DNA of 64,000 nt from contig JAUIRK010001039.1 of NCBI GenBank assembly GCA_030549495.1, forward strand, positions 248,001-312,000, read 5' to 3'. The stretch comes from Nectonema munidae. Its lineage: Eukaryota; Nematomorpha; Nectonematoida; Nectonematidae. The position numbers and the translations under genes are program-made. Below the pieces are notes generated by a model. It was not told where the DNA came from and made no database searches. It was given only the letters and a program-made list of their open reading frames with translations. This document shows, piece by piece, positions 23,263 through 36,001 of this stretch. The first letter of the stretch is position 1; every line of letters begins with the position of its first letter.

Positions 23263-24480
23263 ATGGTATTAACTGAAATGAAGCGACAAATGTCTTTATC
23301 TCATTTTTTTAAAAATAAATTTGCGGCGAAAAAAGTCAGAGATGATAAAACTAAAATTATTGAACCGATGCCATCAAGTAGCTCTGAATCTCCTCGAACT
23401 GACGATAGCGATGAACAAAGCAAAAGTACTGATATTTGCACATCAAAAGTAGCGAACGAACTGCCAATTGGGTTAACTGAGCCAACTTTATAAAACCTGG
23501 CAAAGTCGTCATCCATGGCTTATTATAAAAAAGCAGAAACTTTTTTGTAAGGTGTGCAAAGACTTTATGGTTCTTCCACCAATGTATGCGTCCACTAGTT
23601 TATGTGTGGAAAAGCAATGGACTGAGATTGGCGTGCAAGGTGGAGGGGTTCAGGGGAGAGAGCGAAAAAATCCATCTGATAAAGTTTCCGAGTACTCCAA
23701 ATCCAAATCCCATAAGTTTGTTATTGAAATCCTCAAATACAGATAAAATGACTTAATCATGGCTTCTTTCAATGAACAACGCTTGCTAGCTTCTAAGTTC
23801 GTGGAATCCAGGTACCAAGAAATTTTACCTGTGTTTCGAACTTCGTGCAAAAATATTATTATGTTTCTAGCAAAAGAAATGAAAGTTGAACTTATTGCCC
23901 ATATTCGAAGTTGGAAATGCTTAAATTTTTCAATTATTATGAATGAATCTACTACTGTGAGCAATCGGTCAGTCTTAATTTACTCACTTTAAAAGGAGAT
24001 GTTCAAAATATATTTTGGAAAATGTTAGATTTGAACAACATGACAGCTGACGCTATTTCCCAGACACTATTTAATTCTTTCCTGCATTGGTATCGAAATA
24101 CTCAAAAATAAACTTTTAGCCATAGAATCTGATGGCGCATCTGTGATGAATAGCCAAAAAGGCGGTATCATCAAAAAGTTTTCTGAACTTATTGGTGTTC
24201 CTTATTTGACATCTTTTCATTGTGTCGCTCACAGAGTTGACCTCAATGTGCATGGGGCTACAAAAAGTGTCACACAGGTAAATCACTTTACCATCTTTTT
24301 AGACAAACTTTACTCAACATTTTTACGCTCTCCCAAAAATCAGCGCTTGTTGGAGGGTGTCGCCACTGACTTGGAGTGGACACTTCGGAAAGTCAGTAAG
24401 GTATTTGATGTTAGGTGGTGCTTTTCTCATTTTCAGCTGTTAGCAGTCTATTCAATAATTAACAGGCTCAAGTTAATTTG
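23263..24480 (+). pseudogene. hAT transposase, KIAA1586-like, broken
   Basis: MKRQMSLSHFFKNKFAAKKV (23278) is a hAT-like start with a serine-rich segment. CKVCKDF...LPPMYAS (about 23560) is the finger region. 23759–23992 has ASFNEQRLLASKFVESRYQE and LNFSIIMNESTTVSNRSVL. 24120–24481 has LLAIESDGASVMNSQKGGI and TSFHCVAHRVDLNVHGATKS, then FDVRWCFSHFQLLAVYSI, the block seen in KIAA1586/E3-SUMO-ligase-like hAT proteins. At least five frame changes. The hATC domain is not found before 24840, so the 3' end is lost or displaced. Confidence 0.75.
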
Positions 24481-24834
24481 AGGCTCAACAAAGTGATTTT
24501 CGAAGAATTTTCAATTCCACTTTTTTATGTTAAAATAAAGATTAAAATTGTTGTATTGTAAATTGAAATTCTTTCTATCGAGTAAGTAGGCTATTTAATA
24601 ATTTAGCCTAACTCTTGTAGTTTCAGTGTTTGACATGACCCATATTGATAAGAATTCTCACTGAAACTTTTTATCTATAGAACGTATGGTATCCATCTCA
24701 TAATGTAAGCAGTATAATAGCCTGTAGTTTTAGATATGCATACCAGCACGTGACTTTTATTTGAGGTTTTGATTTTTTTGTAGAAGTAAACCTCATCTGG
24801 CGTTCCCTACAACGTTTGTGGGTTTCTATGTGAG
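24481..24834. other. No gene seen, left flank of the LTR elements
   Basis: AT-rich. It ends in the 5-bp target GGGTG (24835–24839) next to the first LTR. Confidence 0.5.
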
Positions 24835-24839
24835 GGGTG

Positions 24840-27288
24840 TGTTGTAAATAGAGTGCCTCACAACATAATTGGAATGTTGTAGATAAAGTGATGCCTCACA
24901 ACATAGATTTAAAGCTCACAATTCACTGGCAATTTACAACTAACCCTCTAACCACAATCACTCTATTTCAATAGTATATAAGCCTTCACATTTCTTTATC
25001 TTCGTTGAAAGTAAAGCCTACTTTTCTTCAAATAAATTTATTTCTTACTTTACAACAATTTACTTTCAACCTGTCACCTCAATGGACAAGTTTCTGCGTC
25101 CAGAAAGACTTGACATAGATCCCAACTCTGCCACTGCTACTGACGAGTGGAAACACTGGTACTCAACCTTTAAGAACTTTCTTTCCTCGATCTCAGCTCT
25201 CCATCCTGAAAAGCTCTCTGTTCTCACTAACTACATTTCTGCCTCCGTCTTCAAATACATTGAGAACGTGGAAGAGTACGATAATGCCATCTCTAAACTC
25301 GAAAGCATCTATGTGAAAAAGATGCATTTAATTGGGTAAACGAAATTTGTCTTCTTGGCTACAAGATTAGTCATAATGTGGTAAATCCTGACTCTAATAG
25401 AGTTGCACCGCTACTTGAAATGAGGCCTCCCGATAATCTGAAATCATTAAAGAGGGTCATAGGTCTTTTCGCATACTATGCGCGCTGGATTCCTCATTAT
25501 TCAGATCATATAAGACCTTTGATTACAGCTGCGTCATTTCCACTCTGCGACGAGGCAACTGCTGCGTTTGGAAAACTTAAAAGATTACTTAGTAAAGCTA
25601 GTCTGCGAGTGATAAATCCTAACCAACCTCTAGTTGTGGAAACGGATGCTAGTAATTTTGCAATAGCGGCTTCACTTAATCAAAACGGGCAACCAATCGC
25701 CTTTCACGCTAGAACGTTGCGAAAAAATGAGAAACCACACTCGTCTTTAGAAAAGGAAGCATGCGCAATAGGGGAAGCTATAAGGAAATGGAAACACTAC
25801 TTATTAGGACGCCATTTTACATTAATCACAGATCAAGAAGCTCTATCATACATGTTTAATAAGAGACATTTAGGTAAAATAAAAAACGATAAACTTTTGA
25901 GATGGCGAATAGAACTGGCATCTTATGATTATGATGTAAAATATAGAAAGGGGAGTCTGAATATCGTTGCCGATACGCTTTCAAGGGCTGTTTTGGCTGC
26001 CACAGACAGTTCTACCCTTTATGATATACATAACCAGCTTTGCCATCCAGGAGTAACAAGGATGGCCCATTTTATACGGAATTAAAATGTGCCCTTTTCA
26101 ATTCTGGAAATCAAAGAAATGATTAAAGGTTGCAAAATTTGTAATGAAACGAAGCCAAGGTTTTATAATCCACCACATACTCCTTTAGTTAAAGCTACTA
26201 GACCATGGGAGAGACTGAATATAGACTTCAAATGCGGACTCCCCCTTTCCAATGGGTATACAATCTTCCTAACAATCATAGACGAGTGGTCACGCTTTCC
26301 GTTTGTATTTCCTTGTAAGGACATGAGTGCCAAAACAGTTATGCGTTGTTTGAGCTCTTTGTTTTCTATTTGCGGCTTACCTGAGTACATCCACAGTGAC
26401 CGAGGCTCTTCCTTTTTGTCACAAGAACTTCAACAATATTTGCTCAATCTAGGATTGGCAACAAGTCGCACAACCCGCTACAATCCAACTGGCAACTCAC
26501 AGTGTGAAAGATACAATGGAATTGTTTGGAAGAGCATTTGCCTAGCTCTAAAAGCACGTAATCTTGACGTAAAAGCTTGGCAAGATGTTTTGGGAGACGC
26601 CTTACACTCAATTCGATCTTTGCTGTGTACTGCAACTGGATGTACTCCTCACGAAAGATTCATGGCTTTTCCAAGAAGGTCTACATACGGAGTCTCTTTA
26701 CCATCTTGGATTATGTCTCCTGGCAACGTACTTCTAAAAAAAAAAGCCAAGAAATGACAAGTACAGCGCTGAAGTTGAAGAGGTTGAACTATTACAAGCA
26801 ACACCCTCTTACGCTCACGTTCGTTTACCCAACGGAAACGAAACCACCGTAAACTTAAAAGACTTGGCTCCTCTTAACGACAGTTCTACGAAACATCTTG
26901 ACACCAAACCGACACTAACTAATCAAGCTGAAAATTTAGAACAACAAAATAATGGTTCTAGAGATTCTCCAACTTCATCGCACTTCCACAGTGAAAACAT
27001 CGTAGAAAACCGCTACCCAAAAAGAGAAAGGCGTGCTCCAGATAGATGGAAATATTAAAGAGGGGGTGAATGTTGTAAATAGAGTGCCTCACAACATAAT
27101 TGGAATGTTGTAGATAAAGTGATGCCTCACAACATAGATTTAAAGCTCACAATTCACTGGCAATTTACAACTAACCCTCTAACCACAATCACTCTATTTC
27201 AATAGTATATAAGCCTTCACATTTCTTTATCTTCGTTGAAAGTAAAGCCTACTTTTCTTCAAATAAATTTATTTCTTACTTTACAACA
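24840..27288 (+). mobile_element. Ty3/Gypsy LTR retrotransposon fossil, copy 1 (broken)
   Basis: LTRs of 218 bp lie at 24840–25057 and 27071–27288 (TG...CA ends, apparently identical), with the 5-bp target duplication GGGTG at 24835–24839 and 27289–27293 and a purine tract (AAAGAGGGGGTGAA) before the right LTR. Parts kept: the beginning of gag, the RNase H region, the integrase region and the C-terminal tail. The element is broken, with a few breaks. Identical LTRs and near identity to copy 2 make it very young. It is shorter than copy 2, so it depended on others for any movement. Confidence 0.9.
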
Positions 27289-27332
27289 GGGTGATTCCAC
27301 ACAGTAGAGTAGAGCATCCCCCCTTTCCTCCT
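27289..27332. repeat. 44-bp right flank shared by both LTR elements, copy 1
   Basis: Begins GGGTGATTCCACACAGTAGA and ends in CTTTCCTCCT. The same 44 bp follow copy 2 at 31460–31503. A looser relative (CCATCCCCCTTTCC...CGTGTGTACAT) occurs at 49936–49990, so it belongs to a dispersed repeat. Confidence 0.85.
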
Positions 27333-27504
27333 GTTTTTCGTGTGTCAATATCTGTTTAGCGAGATTGTACAGTCTAATAATTTAGCAGTGGTTTCACTTT
27401 AAATAATTCATTCATTCATTCATAATTTTTTTGTCTTAAATCTTTTCCTTCTCTTTTTTTGTTTTTGAATACGCGGAAGATAGAAGATCAACTCACCACG
27501 TTTG

Positions 27505-30500
27505 ACAACTAACCCTCTAACCACAATCACTCTATTTCAATAGTATATAAGCCTTCACATTTCTTTATCTTCGTTGAAAGTAAAGCCTACTTTTCTTCAA
27601 ATAAATTTATTTTTTACTTTACAACAATTTACTTTCAACCTGTCACCTCAATGGACAAGTTTCTGCGTCCAGAAAGACTTGACATAGATCCCAACTCTGC
27701 CACTGCTACTGACGAGTGGAAACACTGGTACTCAACCTTTAAGAACTTTCTTTCCTCGATCTCAGCTCTCCATCCTGAAAAGCTCTCTGTTCTCACTAAC
27801 TACATTTCTGCCTCCGTCTTCAAATACATTGAGAACGTGGAAGAGTACGATAATGCCATCTCTAAACTCGAAAGCATCTATGTGAAAAAGAAGAATCAAG
27901 TCTTTGCTCGGCACTTGCTAGCAATCCGGAAACAACTACCTGGCGAAAGTGTCGACGCTTTTGTACAGCAACTGCAAAGATTGAGTCTTGAGTGCGAGTA
28001 TTCCTTGGTCTCTGCTGAACAGCACCGAGATGAACAGATAAGAGATGCCTTGATCAATGGACTTGCTTCAGACACGATACGTCTACGCCTACTAGAAAAC
28101 AAAAACTTGGACTTGCAGAGTGCCTACGATCAAGCTCGCGCACTGGAGATAGCTCAGAGCAACTCGCATGCCTACAAAACAGACACAACTTCTTTCACTG
28201 CTTCCACCAGAAAGGATCCTACAGAACCACGTTCTAGCTACAAGTCTAAGCATTTATGCTCTTTCTGCGGTAACGCCTTCCACATAAGAAAAATGTGTCC
28301 TGCTAAAAACTCAAAGTGCTACAAGTGCAGCAAAATGGGTCACTTTTCTAAAGCTTGTAGATCGTCTTATATTAATACAGATAAAGATGTTGAAACTGAT
28401 AATGATGAATCAATCCTTGCAACTATAATTGATGCTAACAAAAAATCTTGTACTTGTTTTGGTAGGGAGGTACCTGCTAAGTCTGATTCTGTGATAGCTG
28501 CTACTAGTGGTAAATTCGATTCTAAGGTTTTAATTATGAGAAAAGTAGGTCAAGTTGAAGCCAACTGTTTGATTGATACAGGATCCACTGAAAGCTTTGT
28601 TTCTTCGGTATTTGTAAACAAGGTAAGATTAAGGGTGTTTCCACTTAATAGAGTTGTGAGTATGGCTTCATCTGATCTTACTGTGCCAATATTAGGCTAT
28701 TGTATAGAAAGTTTGGTATTCAAAGAGAGCACATATCATAACATTAAATTAAACGTTTTAGAGAATCTCGTAAGTGACATAGTTCTTGGGCAAGATTTTA
28801 TTTGTGCTCACAAATTTCTTAAGTTCAATTTAGGAGGAAAACTTCCTGGCATTCAGGTGTGTTCCCTTTCGGAATTACAATCACCGTCACCGTCGTTATT
28901 CCGCTATTTAACTAAAGATTGCCGTCCTATAGCAACCAAATCTAGGCAGTATAGCTATTCAGATAGTGAATTCATCGAGAAGGAGGTGGAAAGATTACTT
29001 AAGGATGGCATTATAGAAGAAAGTCTTTCTCCGTGGAGAGCACAGCCATTTGTTAGTAAGAGCGAAAACCACAAACCGCGCATGGTTATAGACTACAGTA
29101 AAACCATAAACAGGTTTACCCAATTAGATGCCTATCCTCTGCCTAAAATTGAATGCATAGTAAATGAAGTAGCGCGCAATAAAGTTTTCACTAGCTTAGA
29201 TCTGAAGTCTGCGTATCATCAGGTAAAGCTCGCTGGAGGTGATAAAGCGTATACTGCATTCCAGTGGAAACATAAGTTGTATCAGTTCACACGAATTCCT
29301 TTTGGTCTTACGAATGCTGTGCCATGTTTTCAGAGAATTATTGATAGAATCATAGACGCTGAAAAATTAAAGGGTGTGTATGCGTATCTAGATAACATAA
29401 CGATCGCAGGCAGTGGTATTATTGAACATAACAAAAACCTAGAAGCCTTCATGAATGCTGCTAGAAAAGCTAACATTACTTTCAATAAAGCTAAATCGCA
29501 AATAGCTAAAAACAAAATTTGTCTTCTTGGCTACAAGATTAGTCATAATGTGGTAAATCCTGACTCTAATAGAGTTGCACCGCTACTTGAAATGAGGCCT
29601 CCCGATAATCTGAAATCATTAAAGAGGGTCATAGGTCTTTTCGCATACTATGCGCGCTGGATTCCTCATTATTCAGATCATATAAGACCTTTGATTACAG
29701 CTGCGTCATTTCCACTCTGCGACGAGGCAACTGCTGCGTTTGGAAAACTTAAAAGATTACTTAGTAAAGCTAGTCTGCGAGTGATAAATCCTAACCAACC
29801 TCTAGTTGTGGAAACGGATGCTAGTAATTTTGCAATAGCGGCTTCACTTAATCAAAACGGGCAACCAATCGCCTTTCACGCTAGAACGTTGCGAAAAAAT
29901 GAGAAACCACACTCGTCTTTAGAAAAGGAAGCATGCGCAATAGGGGAAGCTATAAGGAAATGGAAACACTACTTATTAGGACGCCATTTTACATTAATCA
30001 CAGATCAAGAAGCTCTATCATACATGTTTAATAAGAGACATTCAGGTAAAATAAAAAACGATAAACTTTTGAGATGGCGAATAGAACTGGCATCTTATGA
30101 TTATGATGTAAAATATAGAAAGGGGAGTCTGAATATCGTTGCCGATACGCTTTCAAGGGCTGTTTTGGCTGCCACAGACAGTTCTACCCTTTATGATATA
30201 CATAACCAGCTTTGCCATCCAGGAGTAACAAGGATGGCCCATTTTATACGGAATTAAAATGTGCCCTTTTCAATTCTGGAAATCAAAGAAATGATTAAAG
30301 GTTGCAAAATTTGTAATGAAACGAAGCCAAGGTTTTATAATCCACCACATACTCCTTTAGTTAAAGCTACTAGACCATGGGAGAGACTGAATATAGACTT
30401 CAAATGCGGACTCCCCCTTTCCAATGGGTATACAATCTTCCTAACAATCATAGACGAGTGGTCACGCTTTCCGTTTGTATTTCCTTGTAAGGACATGAGT

Positions 30501-31459
30501 GCCAAAACAGTTATGCGTTGTTTGAGCTCTTTGTTTTCTATTTGCGGCTTACCTGAGTACATCCACAGTGACCGAGGCTCTTCCTTTTTGTCACAAGAAC
30601 TTCAACAATATTTGCTCAATCTAGGATTGGCAACAAGTCGCACAACCCGCTACAATCCAACTGGCAACTCACAGTGTGAAAGATACAATGGAATTGTTTG
30701 GAAGAGCATTTGCCTAGCTCTAAAAGCACGTAATCTTGACGTAAAAGCTTGGCAAGATGTTTTGGGAGACGCCTTACACTCAATTCGATCTTTGCTGTGT
30801 ACTGCAACTGGATGTACTCCTCACGAAAGATTCATGGCTTTTCCAAGAAGGTCTACATACGGAGTCTCTTTACCATCTTGGATTATGTCTCCTGGCAACG
30901 TACTTCTGAAAAAAAAGCCAAGAAATGACAAGTACAGCGCTGAAGTTGAAGAGGTTGAACTATTACAAGCAACACCCTCTTACGCTCACGTTCGTTTACC
31001 CAACGGAAACGAAACCACCGTAAACTTAAAAGACTTGGCTCCTCTTAACGACAGTTCTACGAAACATCTTGACACCAAACCGACACTAACTAATCAAGCT
31101 GAAAATTTAGAACAACAAAATAATGGTTCTAGAGATTCTCCAACTTCATCGCACTTCCACAGTGAAAACATCGTAGAAAACCGCTACCCAAAAAGAGAAA
31201 GGCGTGCTCCAGATAGATGGAAATATTAAAGAGGGGGTGAATGTTGTAAATAGAGTGCCTCACAACATAATTGGAATGTTGTAGATAAAGTGATGCCTCA
31301 CAACATAGATTTAAAGCTCACAATTCACTGGCAATTTACAACTAACCCTCTAACCACAATCACTCTATTTCAATAGTATATAAGCCTTCACATTTCTTTA
31401 TCTTCGTTGAAAGTAAAGCCTACTTTTCTTCAAATAAATTTATTTCTTACTTTACAACA
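27505..31459 (+). mobile_element. Ty3/Gypsy LTR retrotransposon fossil, copy 2 (nearly whole)
   Basis: Left LTR partial at 27505–27626, right LTR 31242–31459. The gag–protease–RT–RNase H region is at about 27651–30257 and the integrase region at about 30261–31229. Gag carries two CCHC knuckles (CSFCGNAFHIRKMC; CYKCSKMGHFSKAC). The protease has LIDTGSTESF. RT has the LTR-retrotransposon order of motifs, and RNase H follows (VETDASNFAIAASL). Integrase has the zinc-binding N-terminal part, NIDFKCGLPL...IIDEWSRF and HSDRGSSF. Integrase after RNase H defines Ty3/Gypsy. No envelope gene is seen. It looks close to whole with one or two breaks. Very young by near identity to copy 1. Confidence 0.9.
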
Positions 31460-31503
31460 GGGTGATTCCACACAGTAGAGTAGAGCATCCCCCCTTTCCT
31501 CCT
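31460..31503. repeat. 44-bp right flank shared by both LTR elements, copy 2
   Basis: Same sequence as 27289–27332. After it the two loci diverge: copy 2 continues into a minus-strand LINE fragment. Confidence 0.85.
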
Positions 31504-31945
31504 CAGTGAAAATTTTCTACTTCTCACCCTGCTTCGAGTCCCTAGTGTGAATATATGTTCTATAGAGAGATCGTTTTTCCTTGATAAGTAATAGGACATT
31601 CTTCAGAATTAGATTTTCATATTTTCTAACCCCCTTCAAGGGAACTGCCTCTCGTGCTGCAGAGAGAATTGCATCGTTGACAGTGTCCGCATGTTCCTTA
31701 GGGGGTTTTACTCCTTTGAACCTCATGACACGCGGAGCTGAACTATTTAGTAGCGACCTAAACCTATACCAGTTGGGTTGGCTGAAGACTCACCTCTTTA
31801 CTAAATTCCCCTTATCAGCCGTGAATTGTGGACCTAAAGATACTGTAACCTACAAGGGCCTATGGTCAGATACAAAGGAATCCTGGATAACTGCTATTGA
31901 TGTTATTACTGTTCTTACATTAAAAGACAGATTGCAAGGTATAAT
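31504..31945 (-). mobile_element. LINE fragment: endonuclease end and EN–RT linker
   Basis: The minus strand from about 31890 reads SDHRPL (the endonuclease end), then QPNWYRFRSLLNSSAPRV and the open frame at 31726–31517 (EHADTVNDAILSAAREAVPL; NVLLLIKEKRSLYRTYIHTR), the usual 'AAxxAIP...K...LIKxRRxLYRxY' linker of I/Jockey-type LINEs. Truncated at both sides. The LTR element lies directly to its left. Confidence 0.7.
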
Positions 31946-31965
31946 GCGTGAGTGAGCGTTTAGGT

Positions 31966-32237
31966 GGGCGAGACTTTTTACAAAAACTTACACAAACCTT
32001 TTTAAAAATGTAAAAATAAATGAACTGTTTAATTATTTTGAAAGATTAGAGCCTTTTTCATATTTTTTCCAATTATTTTTCAGCTCTTAAATCAAATATA
32101 AGTTTTTATATGCCACTTTTGGATTTTTCACTTATAGTTAAGCCATTTTGGAAAGCAATATTTTGGAACAATTTTTGGACAAAAAAAAATTTTGGAGCAT
32201 ATTTTGCTCCAAAAGAGTTTGGGTAAAAAGTCACACC
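31966..32237. mobile_element. Short terminal-inverted-repeat element, relative of the 33.3–36.0 kb element
   Basis: The left end GGGCGAGACTTTTTACAAAA and the right end read on the minus strand as GGTGTGACTTTTTACCCAAA match each other and the termini of 33274–36001. The first about 175 bp are an inverted match to 35820–36001 (ATAAGTTTTTATATGC, GGATTTTTCACTT and others). A local palindrome (TTTGGAGCA / TGCTCCAAA) lies at 32191–32213. No coding capacity and no clear target duplication. Best read as a MITE-like derivative. Confidence 0.6.
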
Positions 32238-32772
32238 AGGCAAGTTGTATCAACACAACACAGCTAAATGTCCAGCTCGACCAAAATCAAGCTTCAGGGC
32301 CATCGAGAGTCCAGAGTCACTTATCGAGAAACTGGAAAACTTTAACCCCTCTTGCACCCCACATCGCTAGACCTCGCAGGTGAGTTGTTCTAGGATGCAC
32401 AAATCTTATTATTTGGAAAAAGAAGGGGTAGCTGTTGATATTATAGTTGTAGCTTTTACCTTATTTTTAAGAGGAGGAGAATTTGGCTTCTTTGGATCCG
32501 CCCCTTCAACATTTGGAGTATCATTGGTCTTAAGGGAGGTAACTTTAGCTCTCCTTCACTTTACTCATCTTCTTCTTCATCTCTCACCTCTATGCAAGCT
32601 GTGAAATGTGCGAGGAGCGCGAAGTATGTATGAGCGTTATTTAATGATCTAATGAGACTAAGCGTACGGAGTAGTAAGAGAGAAGCAGAAACAAAATCGA
32701 GTAAAGAGAGAGTTTTATAAAAATCAAAAGTGACAAAGCGGAAGCGAAAAGCGAAAAAGTGACATACTTCTG
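32238..32772. other. Unassigned, purine-rich segment
   Basis: A short plus-strand frame at 32192–32383 (QLDQNQASGPSRVQSHLSRN) and a G/A-rich run (about 32600–32760) look like the leader of a LINE, but no family could be fixed. Confidence 0.3.
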
Positions 32773-33273
32773 GTGTCCATTTTTACTTGGCTCAAACATT
32801 TATTTTATTCTCTCAAAACATTTCGTAAAAACTATAACCCTAACAACATTGAAGATTACTTCAATATGAAAAATAGATATATGACAGAATTAAATTCTGC
32901 AAAAAAAGAATCTTGGACAAAATTCTGCTCCTCCTCTCTTAAAAATCCATGGAACGTGATTAATTCCGTCCGCAAAAATCGCAAAGCCTATTCTTAACTC
33001 AATCCACTATTACACACAATTTCCAACGACCCATTAATCAACACATCCTTTCTTTCAACCCTCTTCACTCAGGATTCTCATACATCCGATAACGTAGTAA
33101 ACCACTCTATACGTGAACATGTCTCCTCCTTCTCCTCCCTAAACTCATCCAAACATTTCCTCTAGTAAATCTAACTGAATTAGCCTCTGCTATAAACAGT
33201 CTAAATCTTAAGTCATCTCCAAGCCTTGATCTTATAACCACAAAGCCTAACATAAATTTAACCAACTTGATTT
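32773..33273 (+). mobile_element. LINE fragment, EN–RT linker (I-like), truncated
   Basis: 32773–32997 encodes FRKNYNPNNIEDYFNMKNRY and KESWTKFCSSSLKNPWNVIN. After a stop the frame continues with VNHSIREHVSSFSSLN and SPSLDLITTKP, corresponding to the 'SPGxDGI' segment just before the RT fingers. The fragment ends at the left terminus of the next element. It is probably the same clade as the ORF1/RNase H LINE at 33.8–35.7 kb. Confidence 0.6.
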
Positions 33274-36001
33274 GGCCTGACTTTTTACCCAAACTCTTTT
33301 CAAAAATTGTTCCTGGATAAAAAAAAGCAAAATAAAAATAAATAGGGTCTAAGTAAAAGATAAAAAACGGAAATTATTATCTCTCCTAAATTTTTTGTCA
33401 AATTTAAAATATAATTTTTTTAAAGTTTTTTTATTAGAAATAAAAACTGAATCTGTTTATCTTTAGTATTTTTTATCAATAATATTTTTGAGACTTCACA
33501 TTTATAGATATAGTTCTCTAAACATTGATTTCAATTTTTCAATCTTTTATATTAAAACTTATTTAAAACTAAAAAATATTATTATAAATAAATATTAAAT
33601 AAATTTAATAAATATTATTATTTATTGTTTTAAATTTTAAAACATTTTTAATTAGATTTATTTAACTTTATTTTTATCATAAAATTTTAGCTTCATAAAA
33701 TATTAAACCTCAATTAGAACACCATAAATTTACCATAGTCTTTTTCATTACGAGCTCATCTCACAACCCACTTCCATGTCATCTCAAACCAAACGCTCTA
33801 GACCAGACAACACCACAACAACACCAACATCGTCACAGATAATTTCAGAACTCTTCGACAAATTTATTTCAGATATTACCCTTCCCGATGAGCATCTAGT
33901 CAACTTTCACAAACTAAAATAATCCGTTTTGTTAGCACACTCTACTAAAATAGAACAACTAACCGAACCACCAAACCTTGCACGACAACACAACCCTCAA
34001 GCCTCCCCATTATCATACTCCCATACCTTCATCAAAAACACCCAACCACCATCACAACTCAAAATACAAACACAACCGAACCCATCCTTACCTCAACACT
34101 TCCCCAAACCAAAAAATCCTTGGACCCCAATCCAATCGAGAAGTCTGATTTTAAAAAAAATCATCATTAAAAACATGGAAACCAATAAATTTCCATGTAA
34201 CACTAAAAAAACTAGAACCTCTCTTCAAGGATCACTTTATTTTCAATTTGAAAACACAATTCAAAAAGAAACAGCAATCAACTCTCTCAAAAACAATGGC
34301 ATTACGGCCAAAATCCTCCCACCTACAATACCGAAATTTATCCTTTCAGGAATCCCCATACATATCCCAACCGAGGACATAGTCTCCCATTTCTTTGACG
34401 AAAACTGCTACCTAAAATACCTTTGTTCACTAACATCTATCAGCCAGCTAGATAAACAAGGCCTCTACTCCTACTCAATCCTTTTCCAAACACCAACCAC
34501 CACACTCTTCAAACACCTTTGTGAAAACCCAAAAATAATTCTCAACCACACCATTCTTCAACCTAAACTTTTTAAGGCTTGCCTTACTCAATGCAATAAC
34601 TGTCTTAAATATAACCATCAAACATCAAAATGTAAAGCCATGTCACCACATTGCAACCACTGGGGCAACAAAGGAGATTCCATCTCCGCTGGAATTTTGT
34701 CAATTACGCAACTAAAATTGAATGCTCTAATTGCCATAAAAATTATCTTTCTACATCCGAAGCTTGCCCTTTTCGCTTACAACACATTAAAAACCTACAC
34801 GACCTTCATATTCCAAAGACTTTATTCAATTTGAAGTAATCCAGTTTTATACCGACTCTCAAAACCTCGCTCGCGATTTACATCTCAAAACGCACCATTC
34901 ATTGTTGCCAAACTATTCTCGAAACTGCAATTTCTCTCCACCCACTTTACCATCTATGTATTTTGGTGCCCTGCCCATTCCAACGTTCATGAAAATATAC
35001 ACGTTGATTTCCTTTCCAAAAGAACCCTCTCAAAACCGTGCGCGACACTCTTGACCTCTTTACACCCCGGCGTTATTATCCACTAACTCACACAATACAT
35101 TAATAAGCAATGGCAATCGTCAGTCACCCAATCGACAAACACCTTTCTATCCCACATAACTGACATAACCGCCGTTCATCAATCTTGGTCAAAACACAAG
35201 TTCATCCACTCGCGATCTCTTATACGGTGGGTCTTGGGTCACTACCCTTGCCAAAATTACCTCTTTCATATCAAAATTTCCGACACTCAGTCCTGCAGTT
35301 TCTGTGGCGCAGCTTGTGAATCTTTACACCAACTAACTTTCCATTGCCCATTTTTTATCTCTCATCGCCACGAATTAATAAACAGTTGTGTTTCAACTCT
35401 CGGTCATTTTCCCAATAATCTGAATGAACTACTAACACACACGACACTATTAATTTCCCTTTCGACGCTTTTAGGAATTATTGAACCCATTCTAAATTTT
35501 CACCCACCGCCCACTCGATAACTTCCTTCCTCTCCTTTTTTTTCCTTTCTTTCTTTTATTTTAGAATTTCTTTAAAACCCGTATAAACATAAAAACTGCC
35601 TCTATTCACTATCAAGCATCTTGCGAACATATCAATACAGTTATGGAAAGTGCTTTGATCTCTACCTACCTACCCATATTAAATAAATTATTTTAATTTA
35701 AATTTTAAAACATTAATTTGTTTAGCTGTTTTAAATTTTAATTAATAAATATTAAATAATTTTAATAAATATTAATATTTATTTATTTAAGTGTTTTTTC
35801 AATTTTGAAAAGATCTTAAGACTGGAGCAAAAGAAGTGAAAAATCCAAAAATAGCATATAAAAACTTATATTTAAATTAAGAGCAGAAAAATAATTGAAA
35901 AAAATGTAAAAAACGCTCTAATCTTTCAAAATAATCTAACAGTTCAATTATTTTTACATTTTGAAAAGAGTTTTGGTAAGTTTGGGTGAAAAGTCACGCC
36001 C
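33274..36001. mobile_element. MULE-like terminal-inverted-repeat element with possible 10-bp target duplication
   Basis: The left end is GGCCTGACTTTTTACCCAAA with CTCTTTTCAAAAATTG. The right end, read on the minus strand from 36001, is GGGCGTGACTTTTCACCCAA and soon CTCTTTTCAAAATG. The flanks AACTTGATTT (33264–33273) and AACTTAATTT (36002–36011) match at 9 of 10, the duplication length of Mutator-like elements. The interior is very AT-rich and contains a LINE derivative (33776–35690). No transposase of its own. The two flanks belong to different LINE fragments, so the duplication may be fortuitous. Confidence 0.5.
33776..35690 (+). mobile_element. I-like LINE derivative: ORF1 joined to RNase H and C-terminal finger, RT missing
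   Basis: 33776–34838 is an ORF1 (MSSQTKRSRPDNTTTTPTSS...), proline/threonine-rich with a gag-like CCHC knuckle (CNNCLKYNHQTSKC) and a further Cys pair in another frame (ECSNCHKNYL). One in-frame stop near 33920 and one frameshift near 34670. It is joined at about 34840 to RNase H (VIQFYTDSQNLARDLHL) and the terminal zinc-finger region (HYPCQNYLFH...SCSFCGAACESLHQLTFHCP, 35234–35521). Endonuclease and RT are absent. The 3' end has GGAAAGTGCTTTGATCTCTA and a CTAC repeat tail, shared with the SINE at 41.7 and 47.1 kb. Confidence 0.75.

Noticed and set aside
33274-33310. Continuation of the LINE frame (WPDFLPKLFSKIVPG) across the left end of the MULE-like element
   Set aside because: It reads like a plausible LINE sequence, but the same bases form the terminus at two other places (32217–32237 and 35980–36001), so the transposon explanation is preferred, though not proven.
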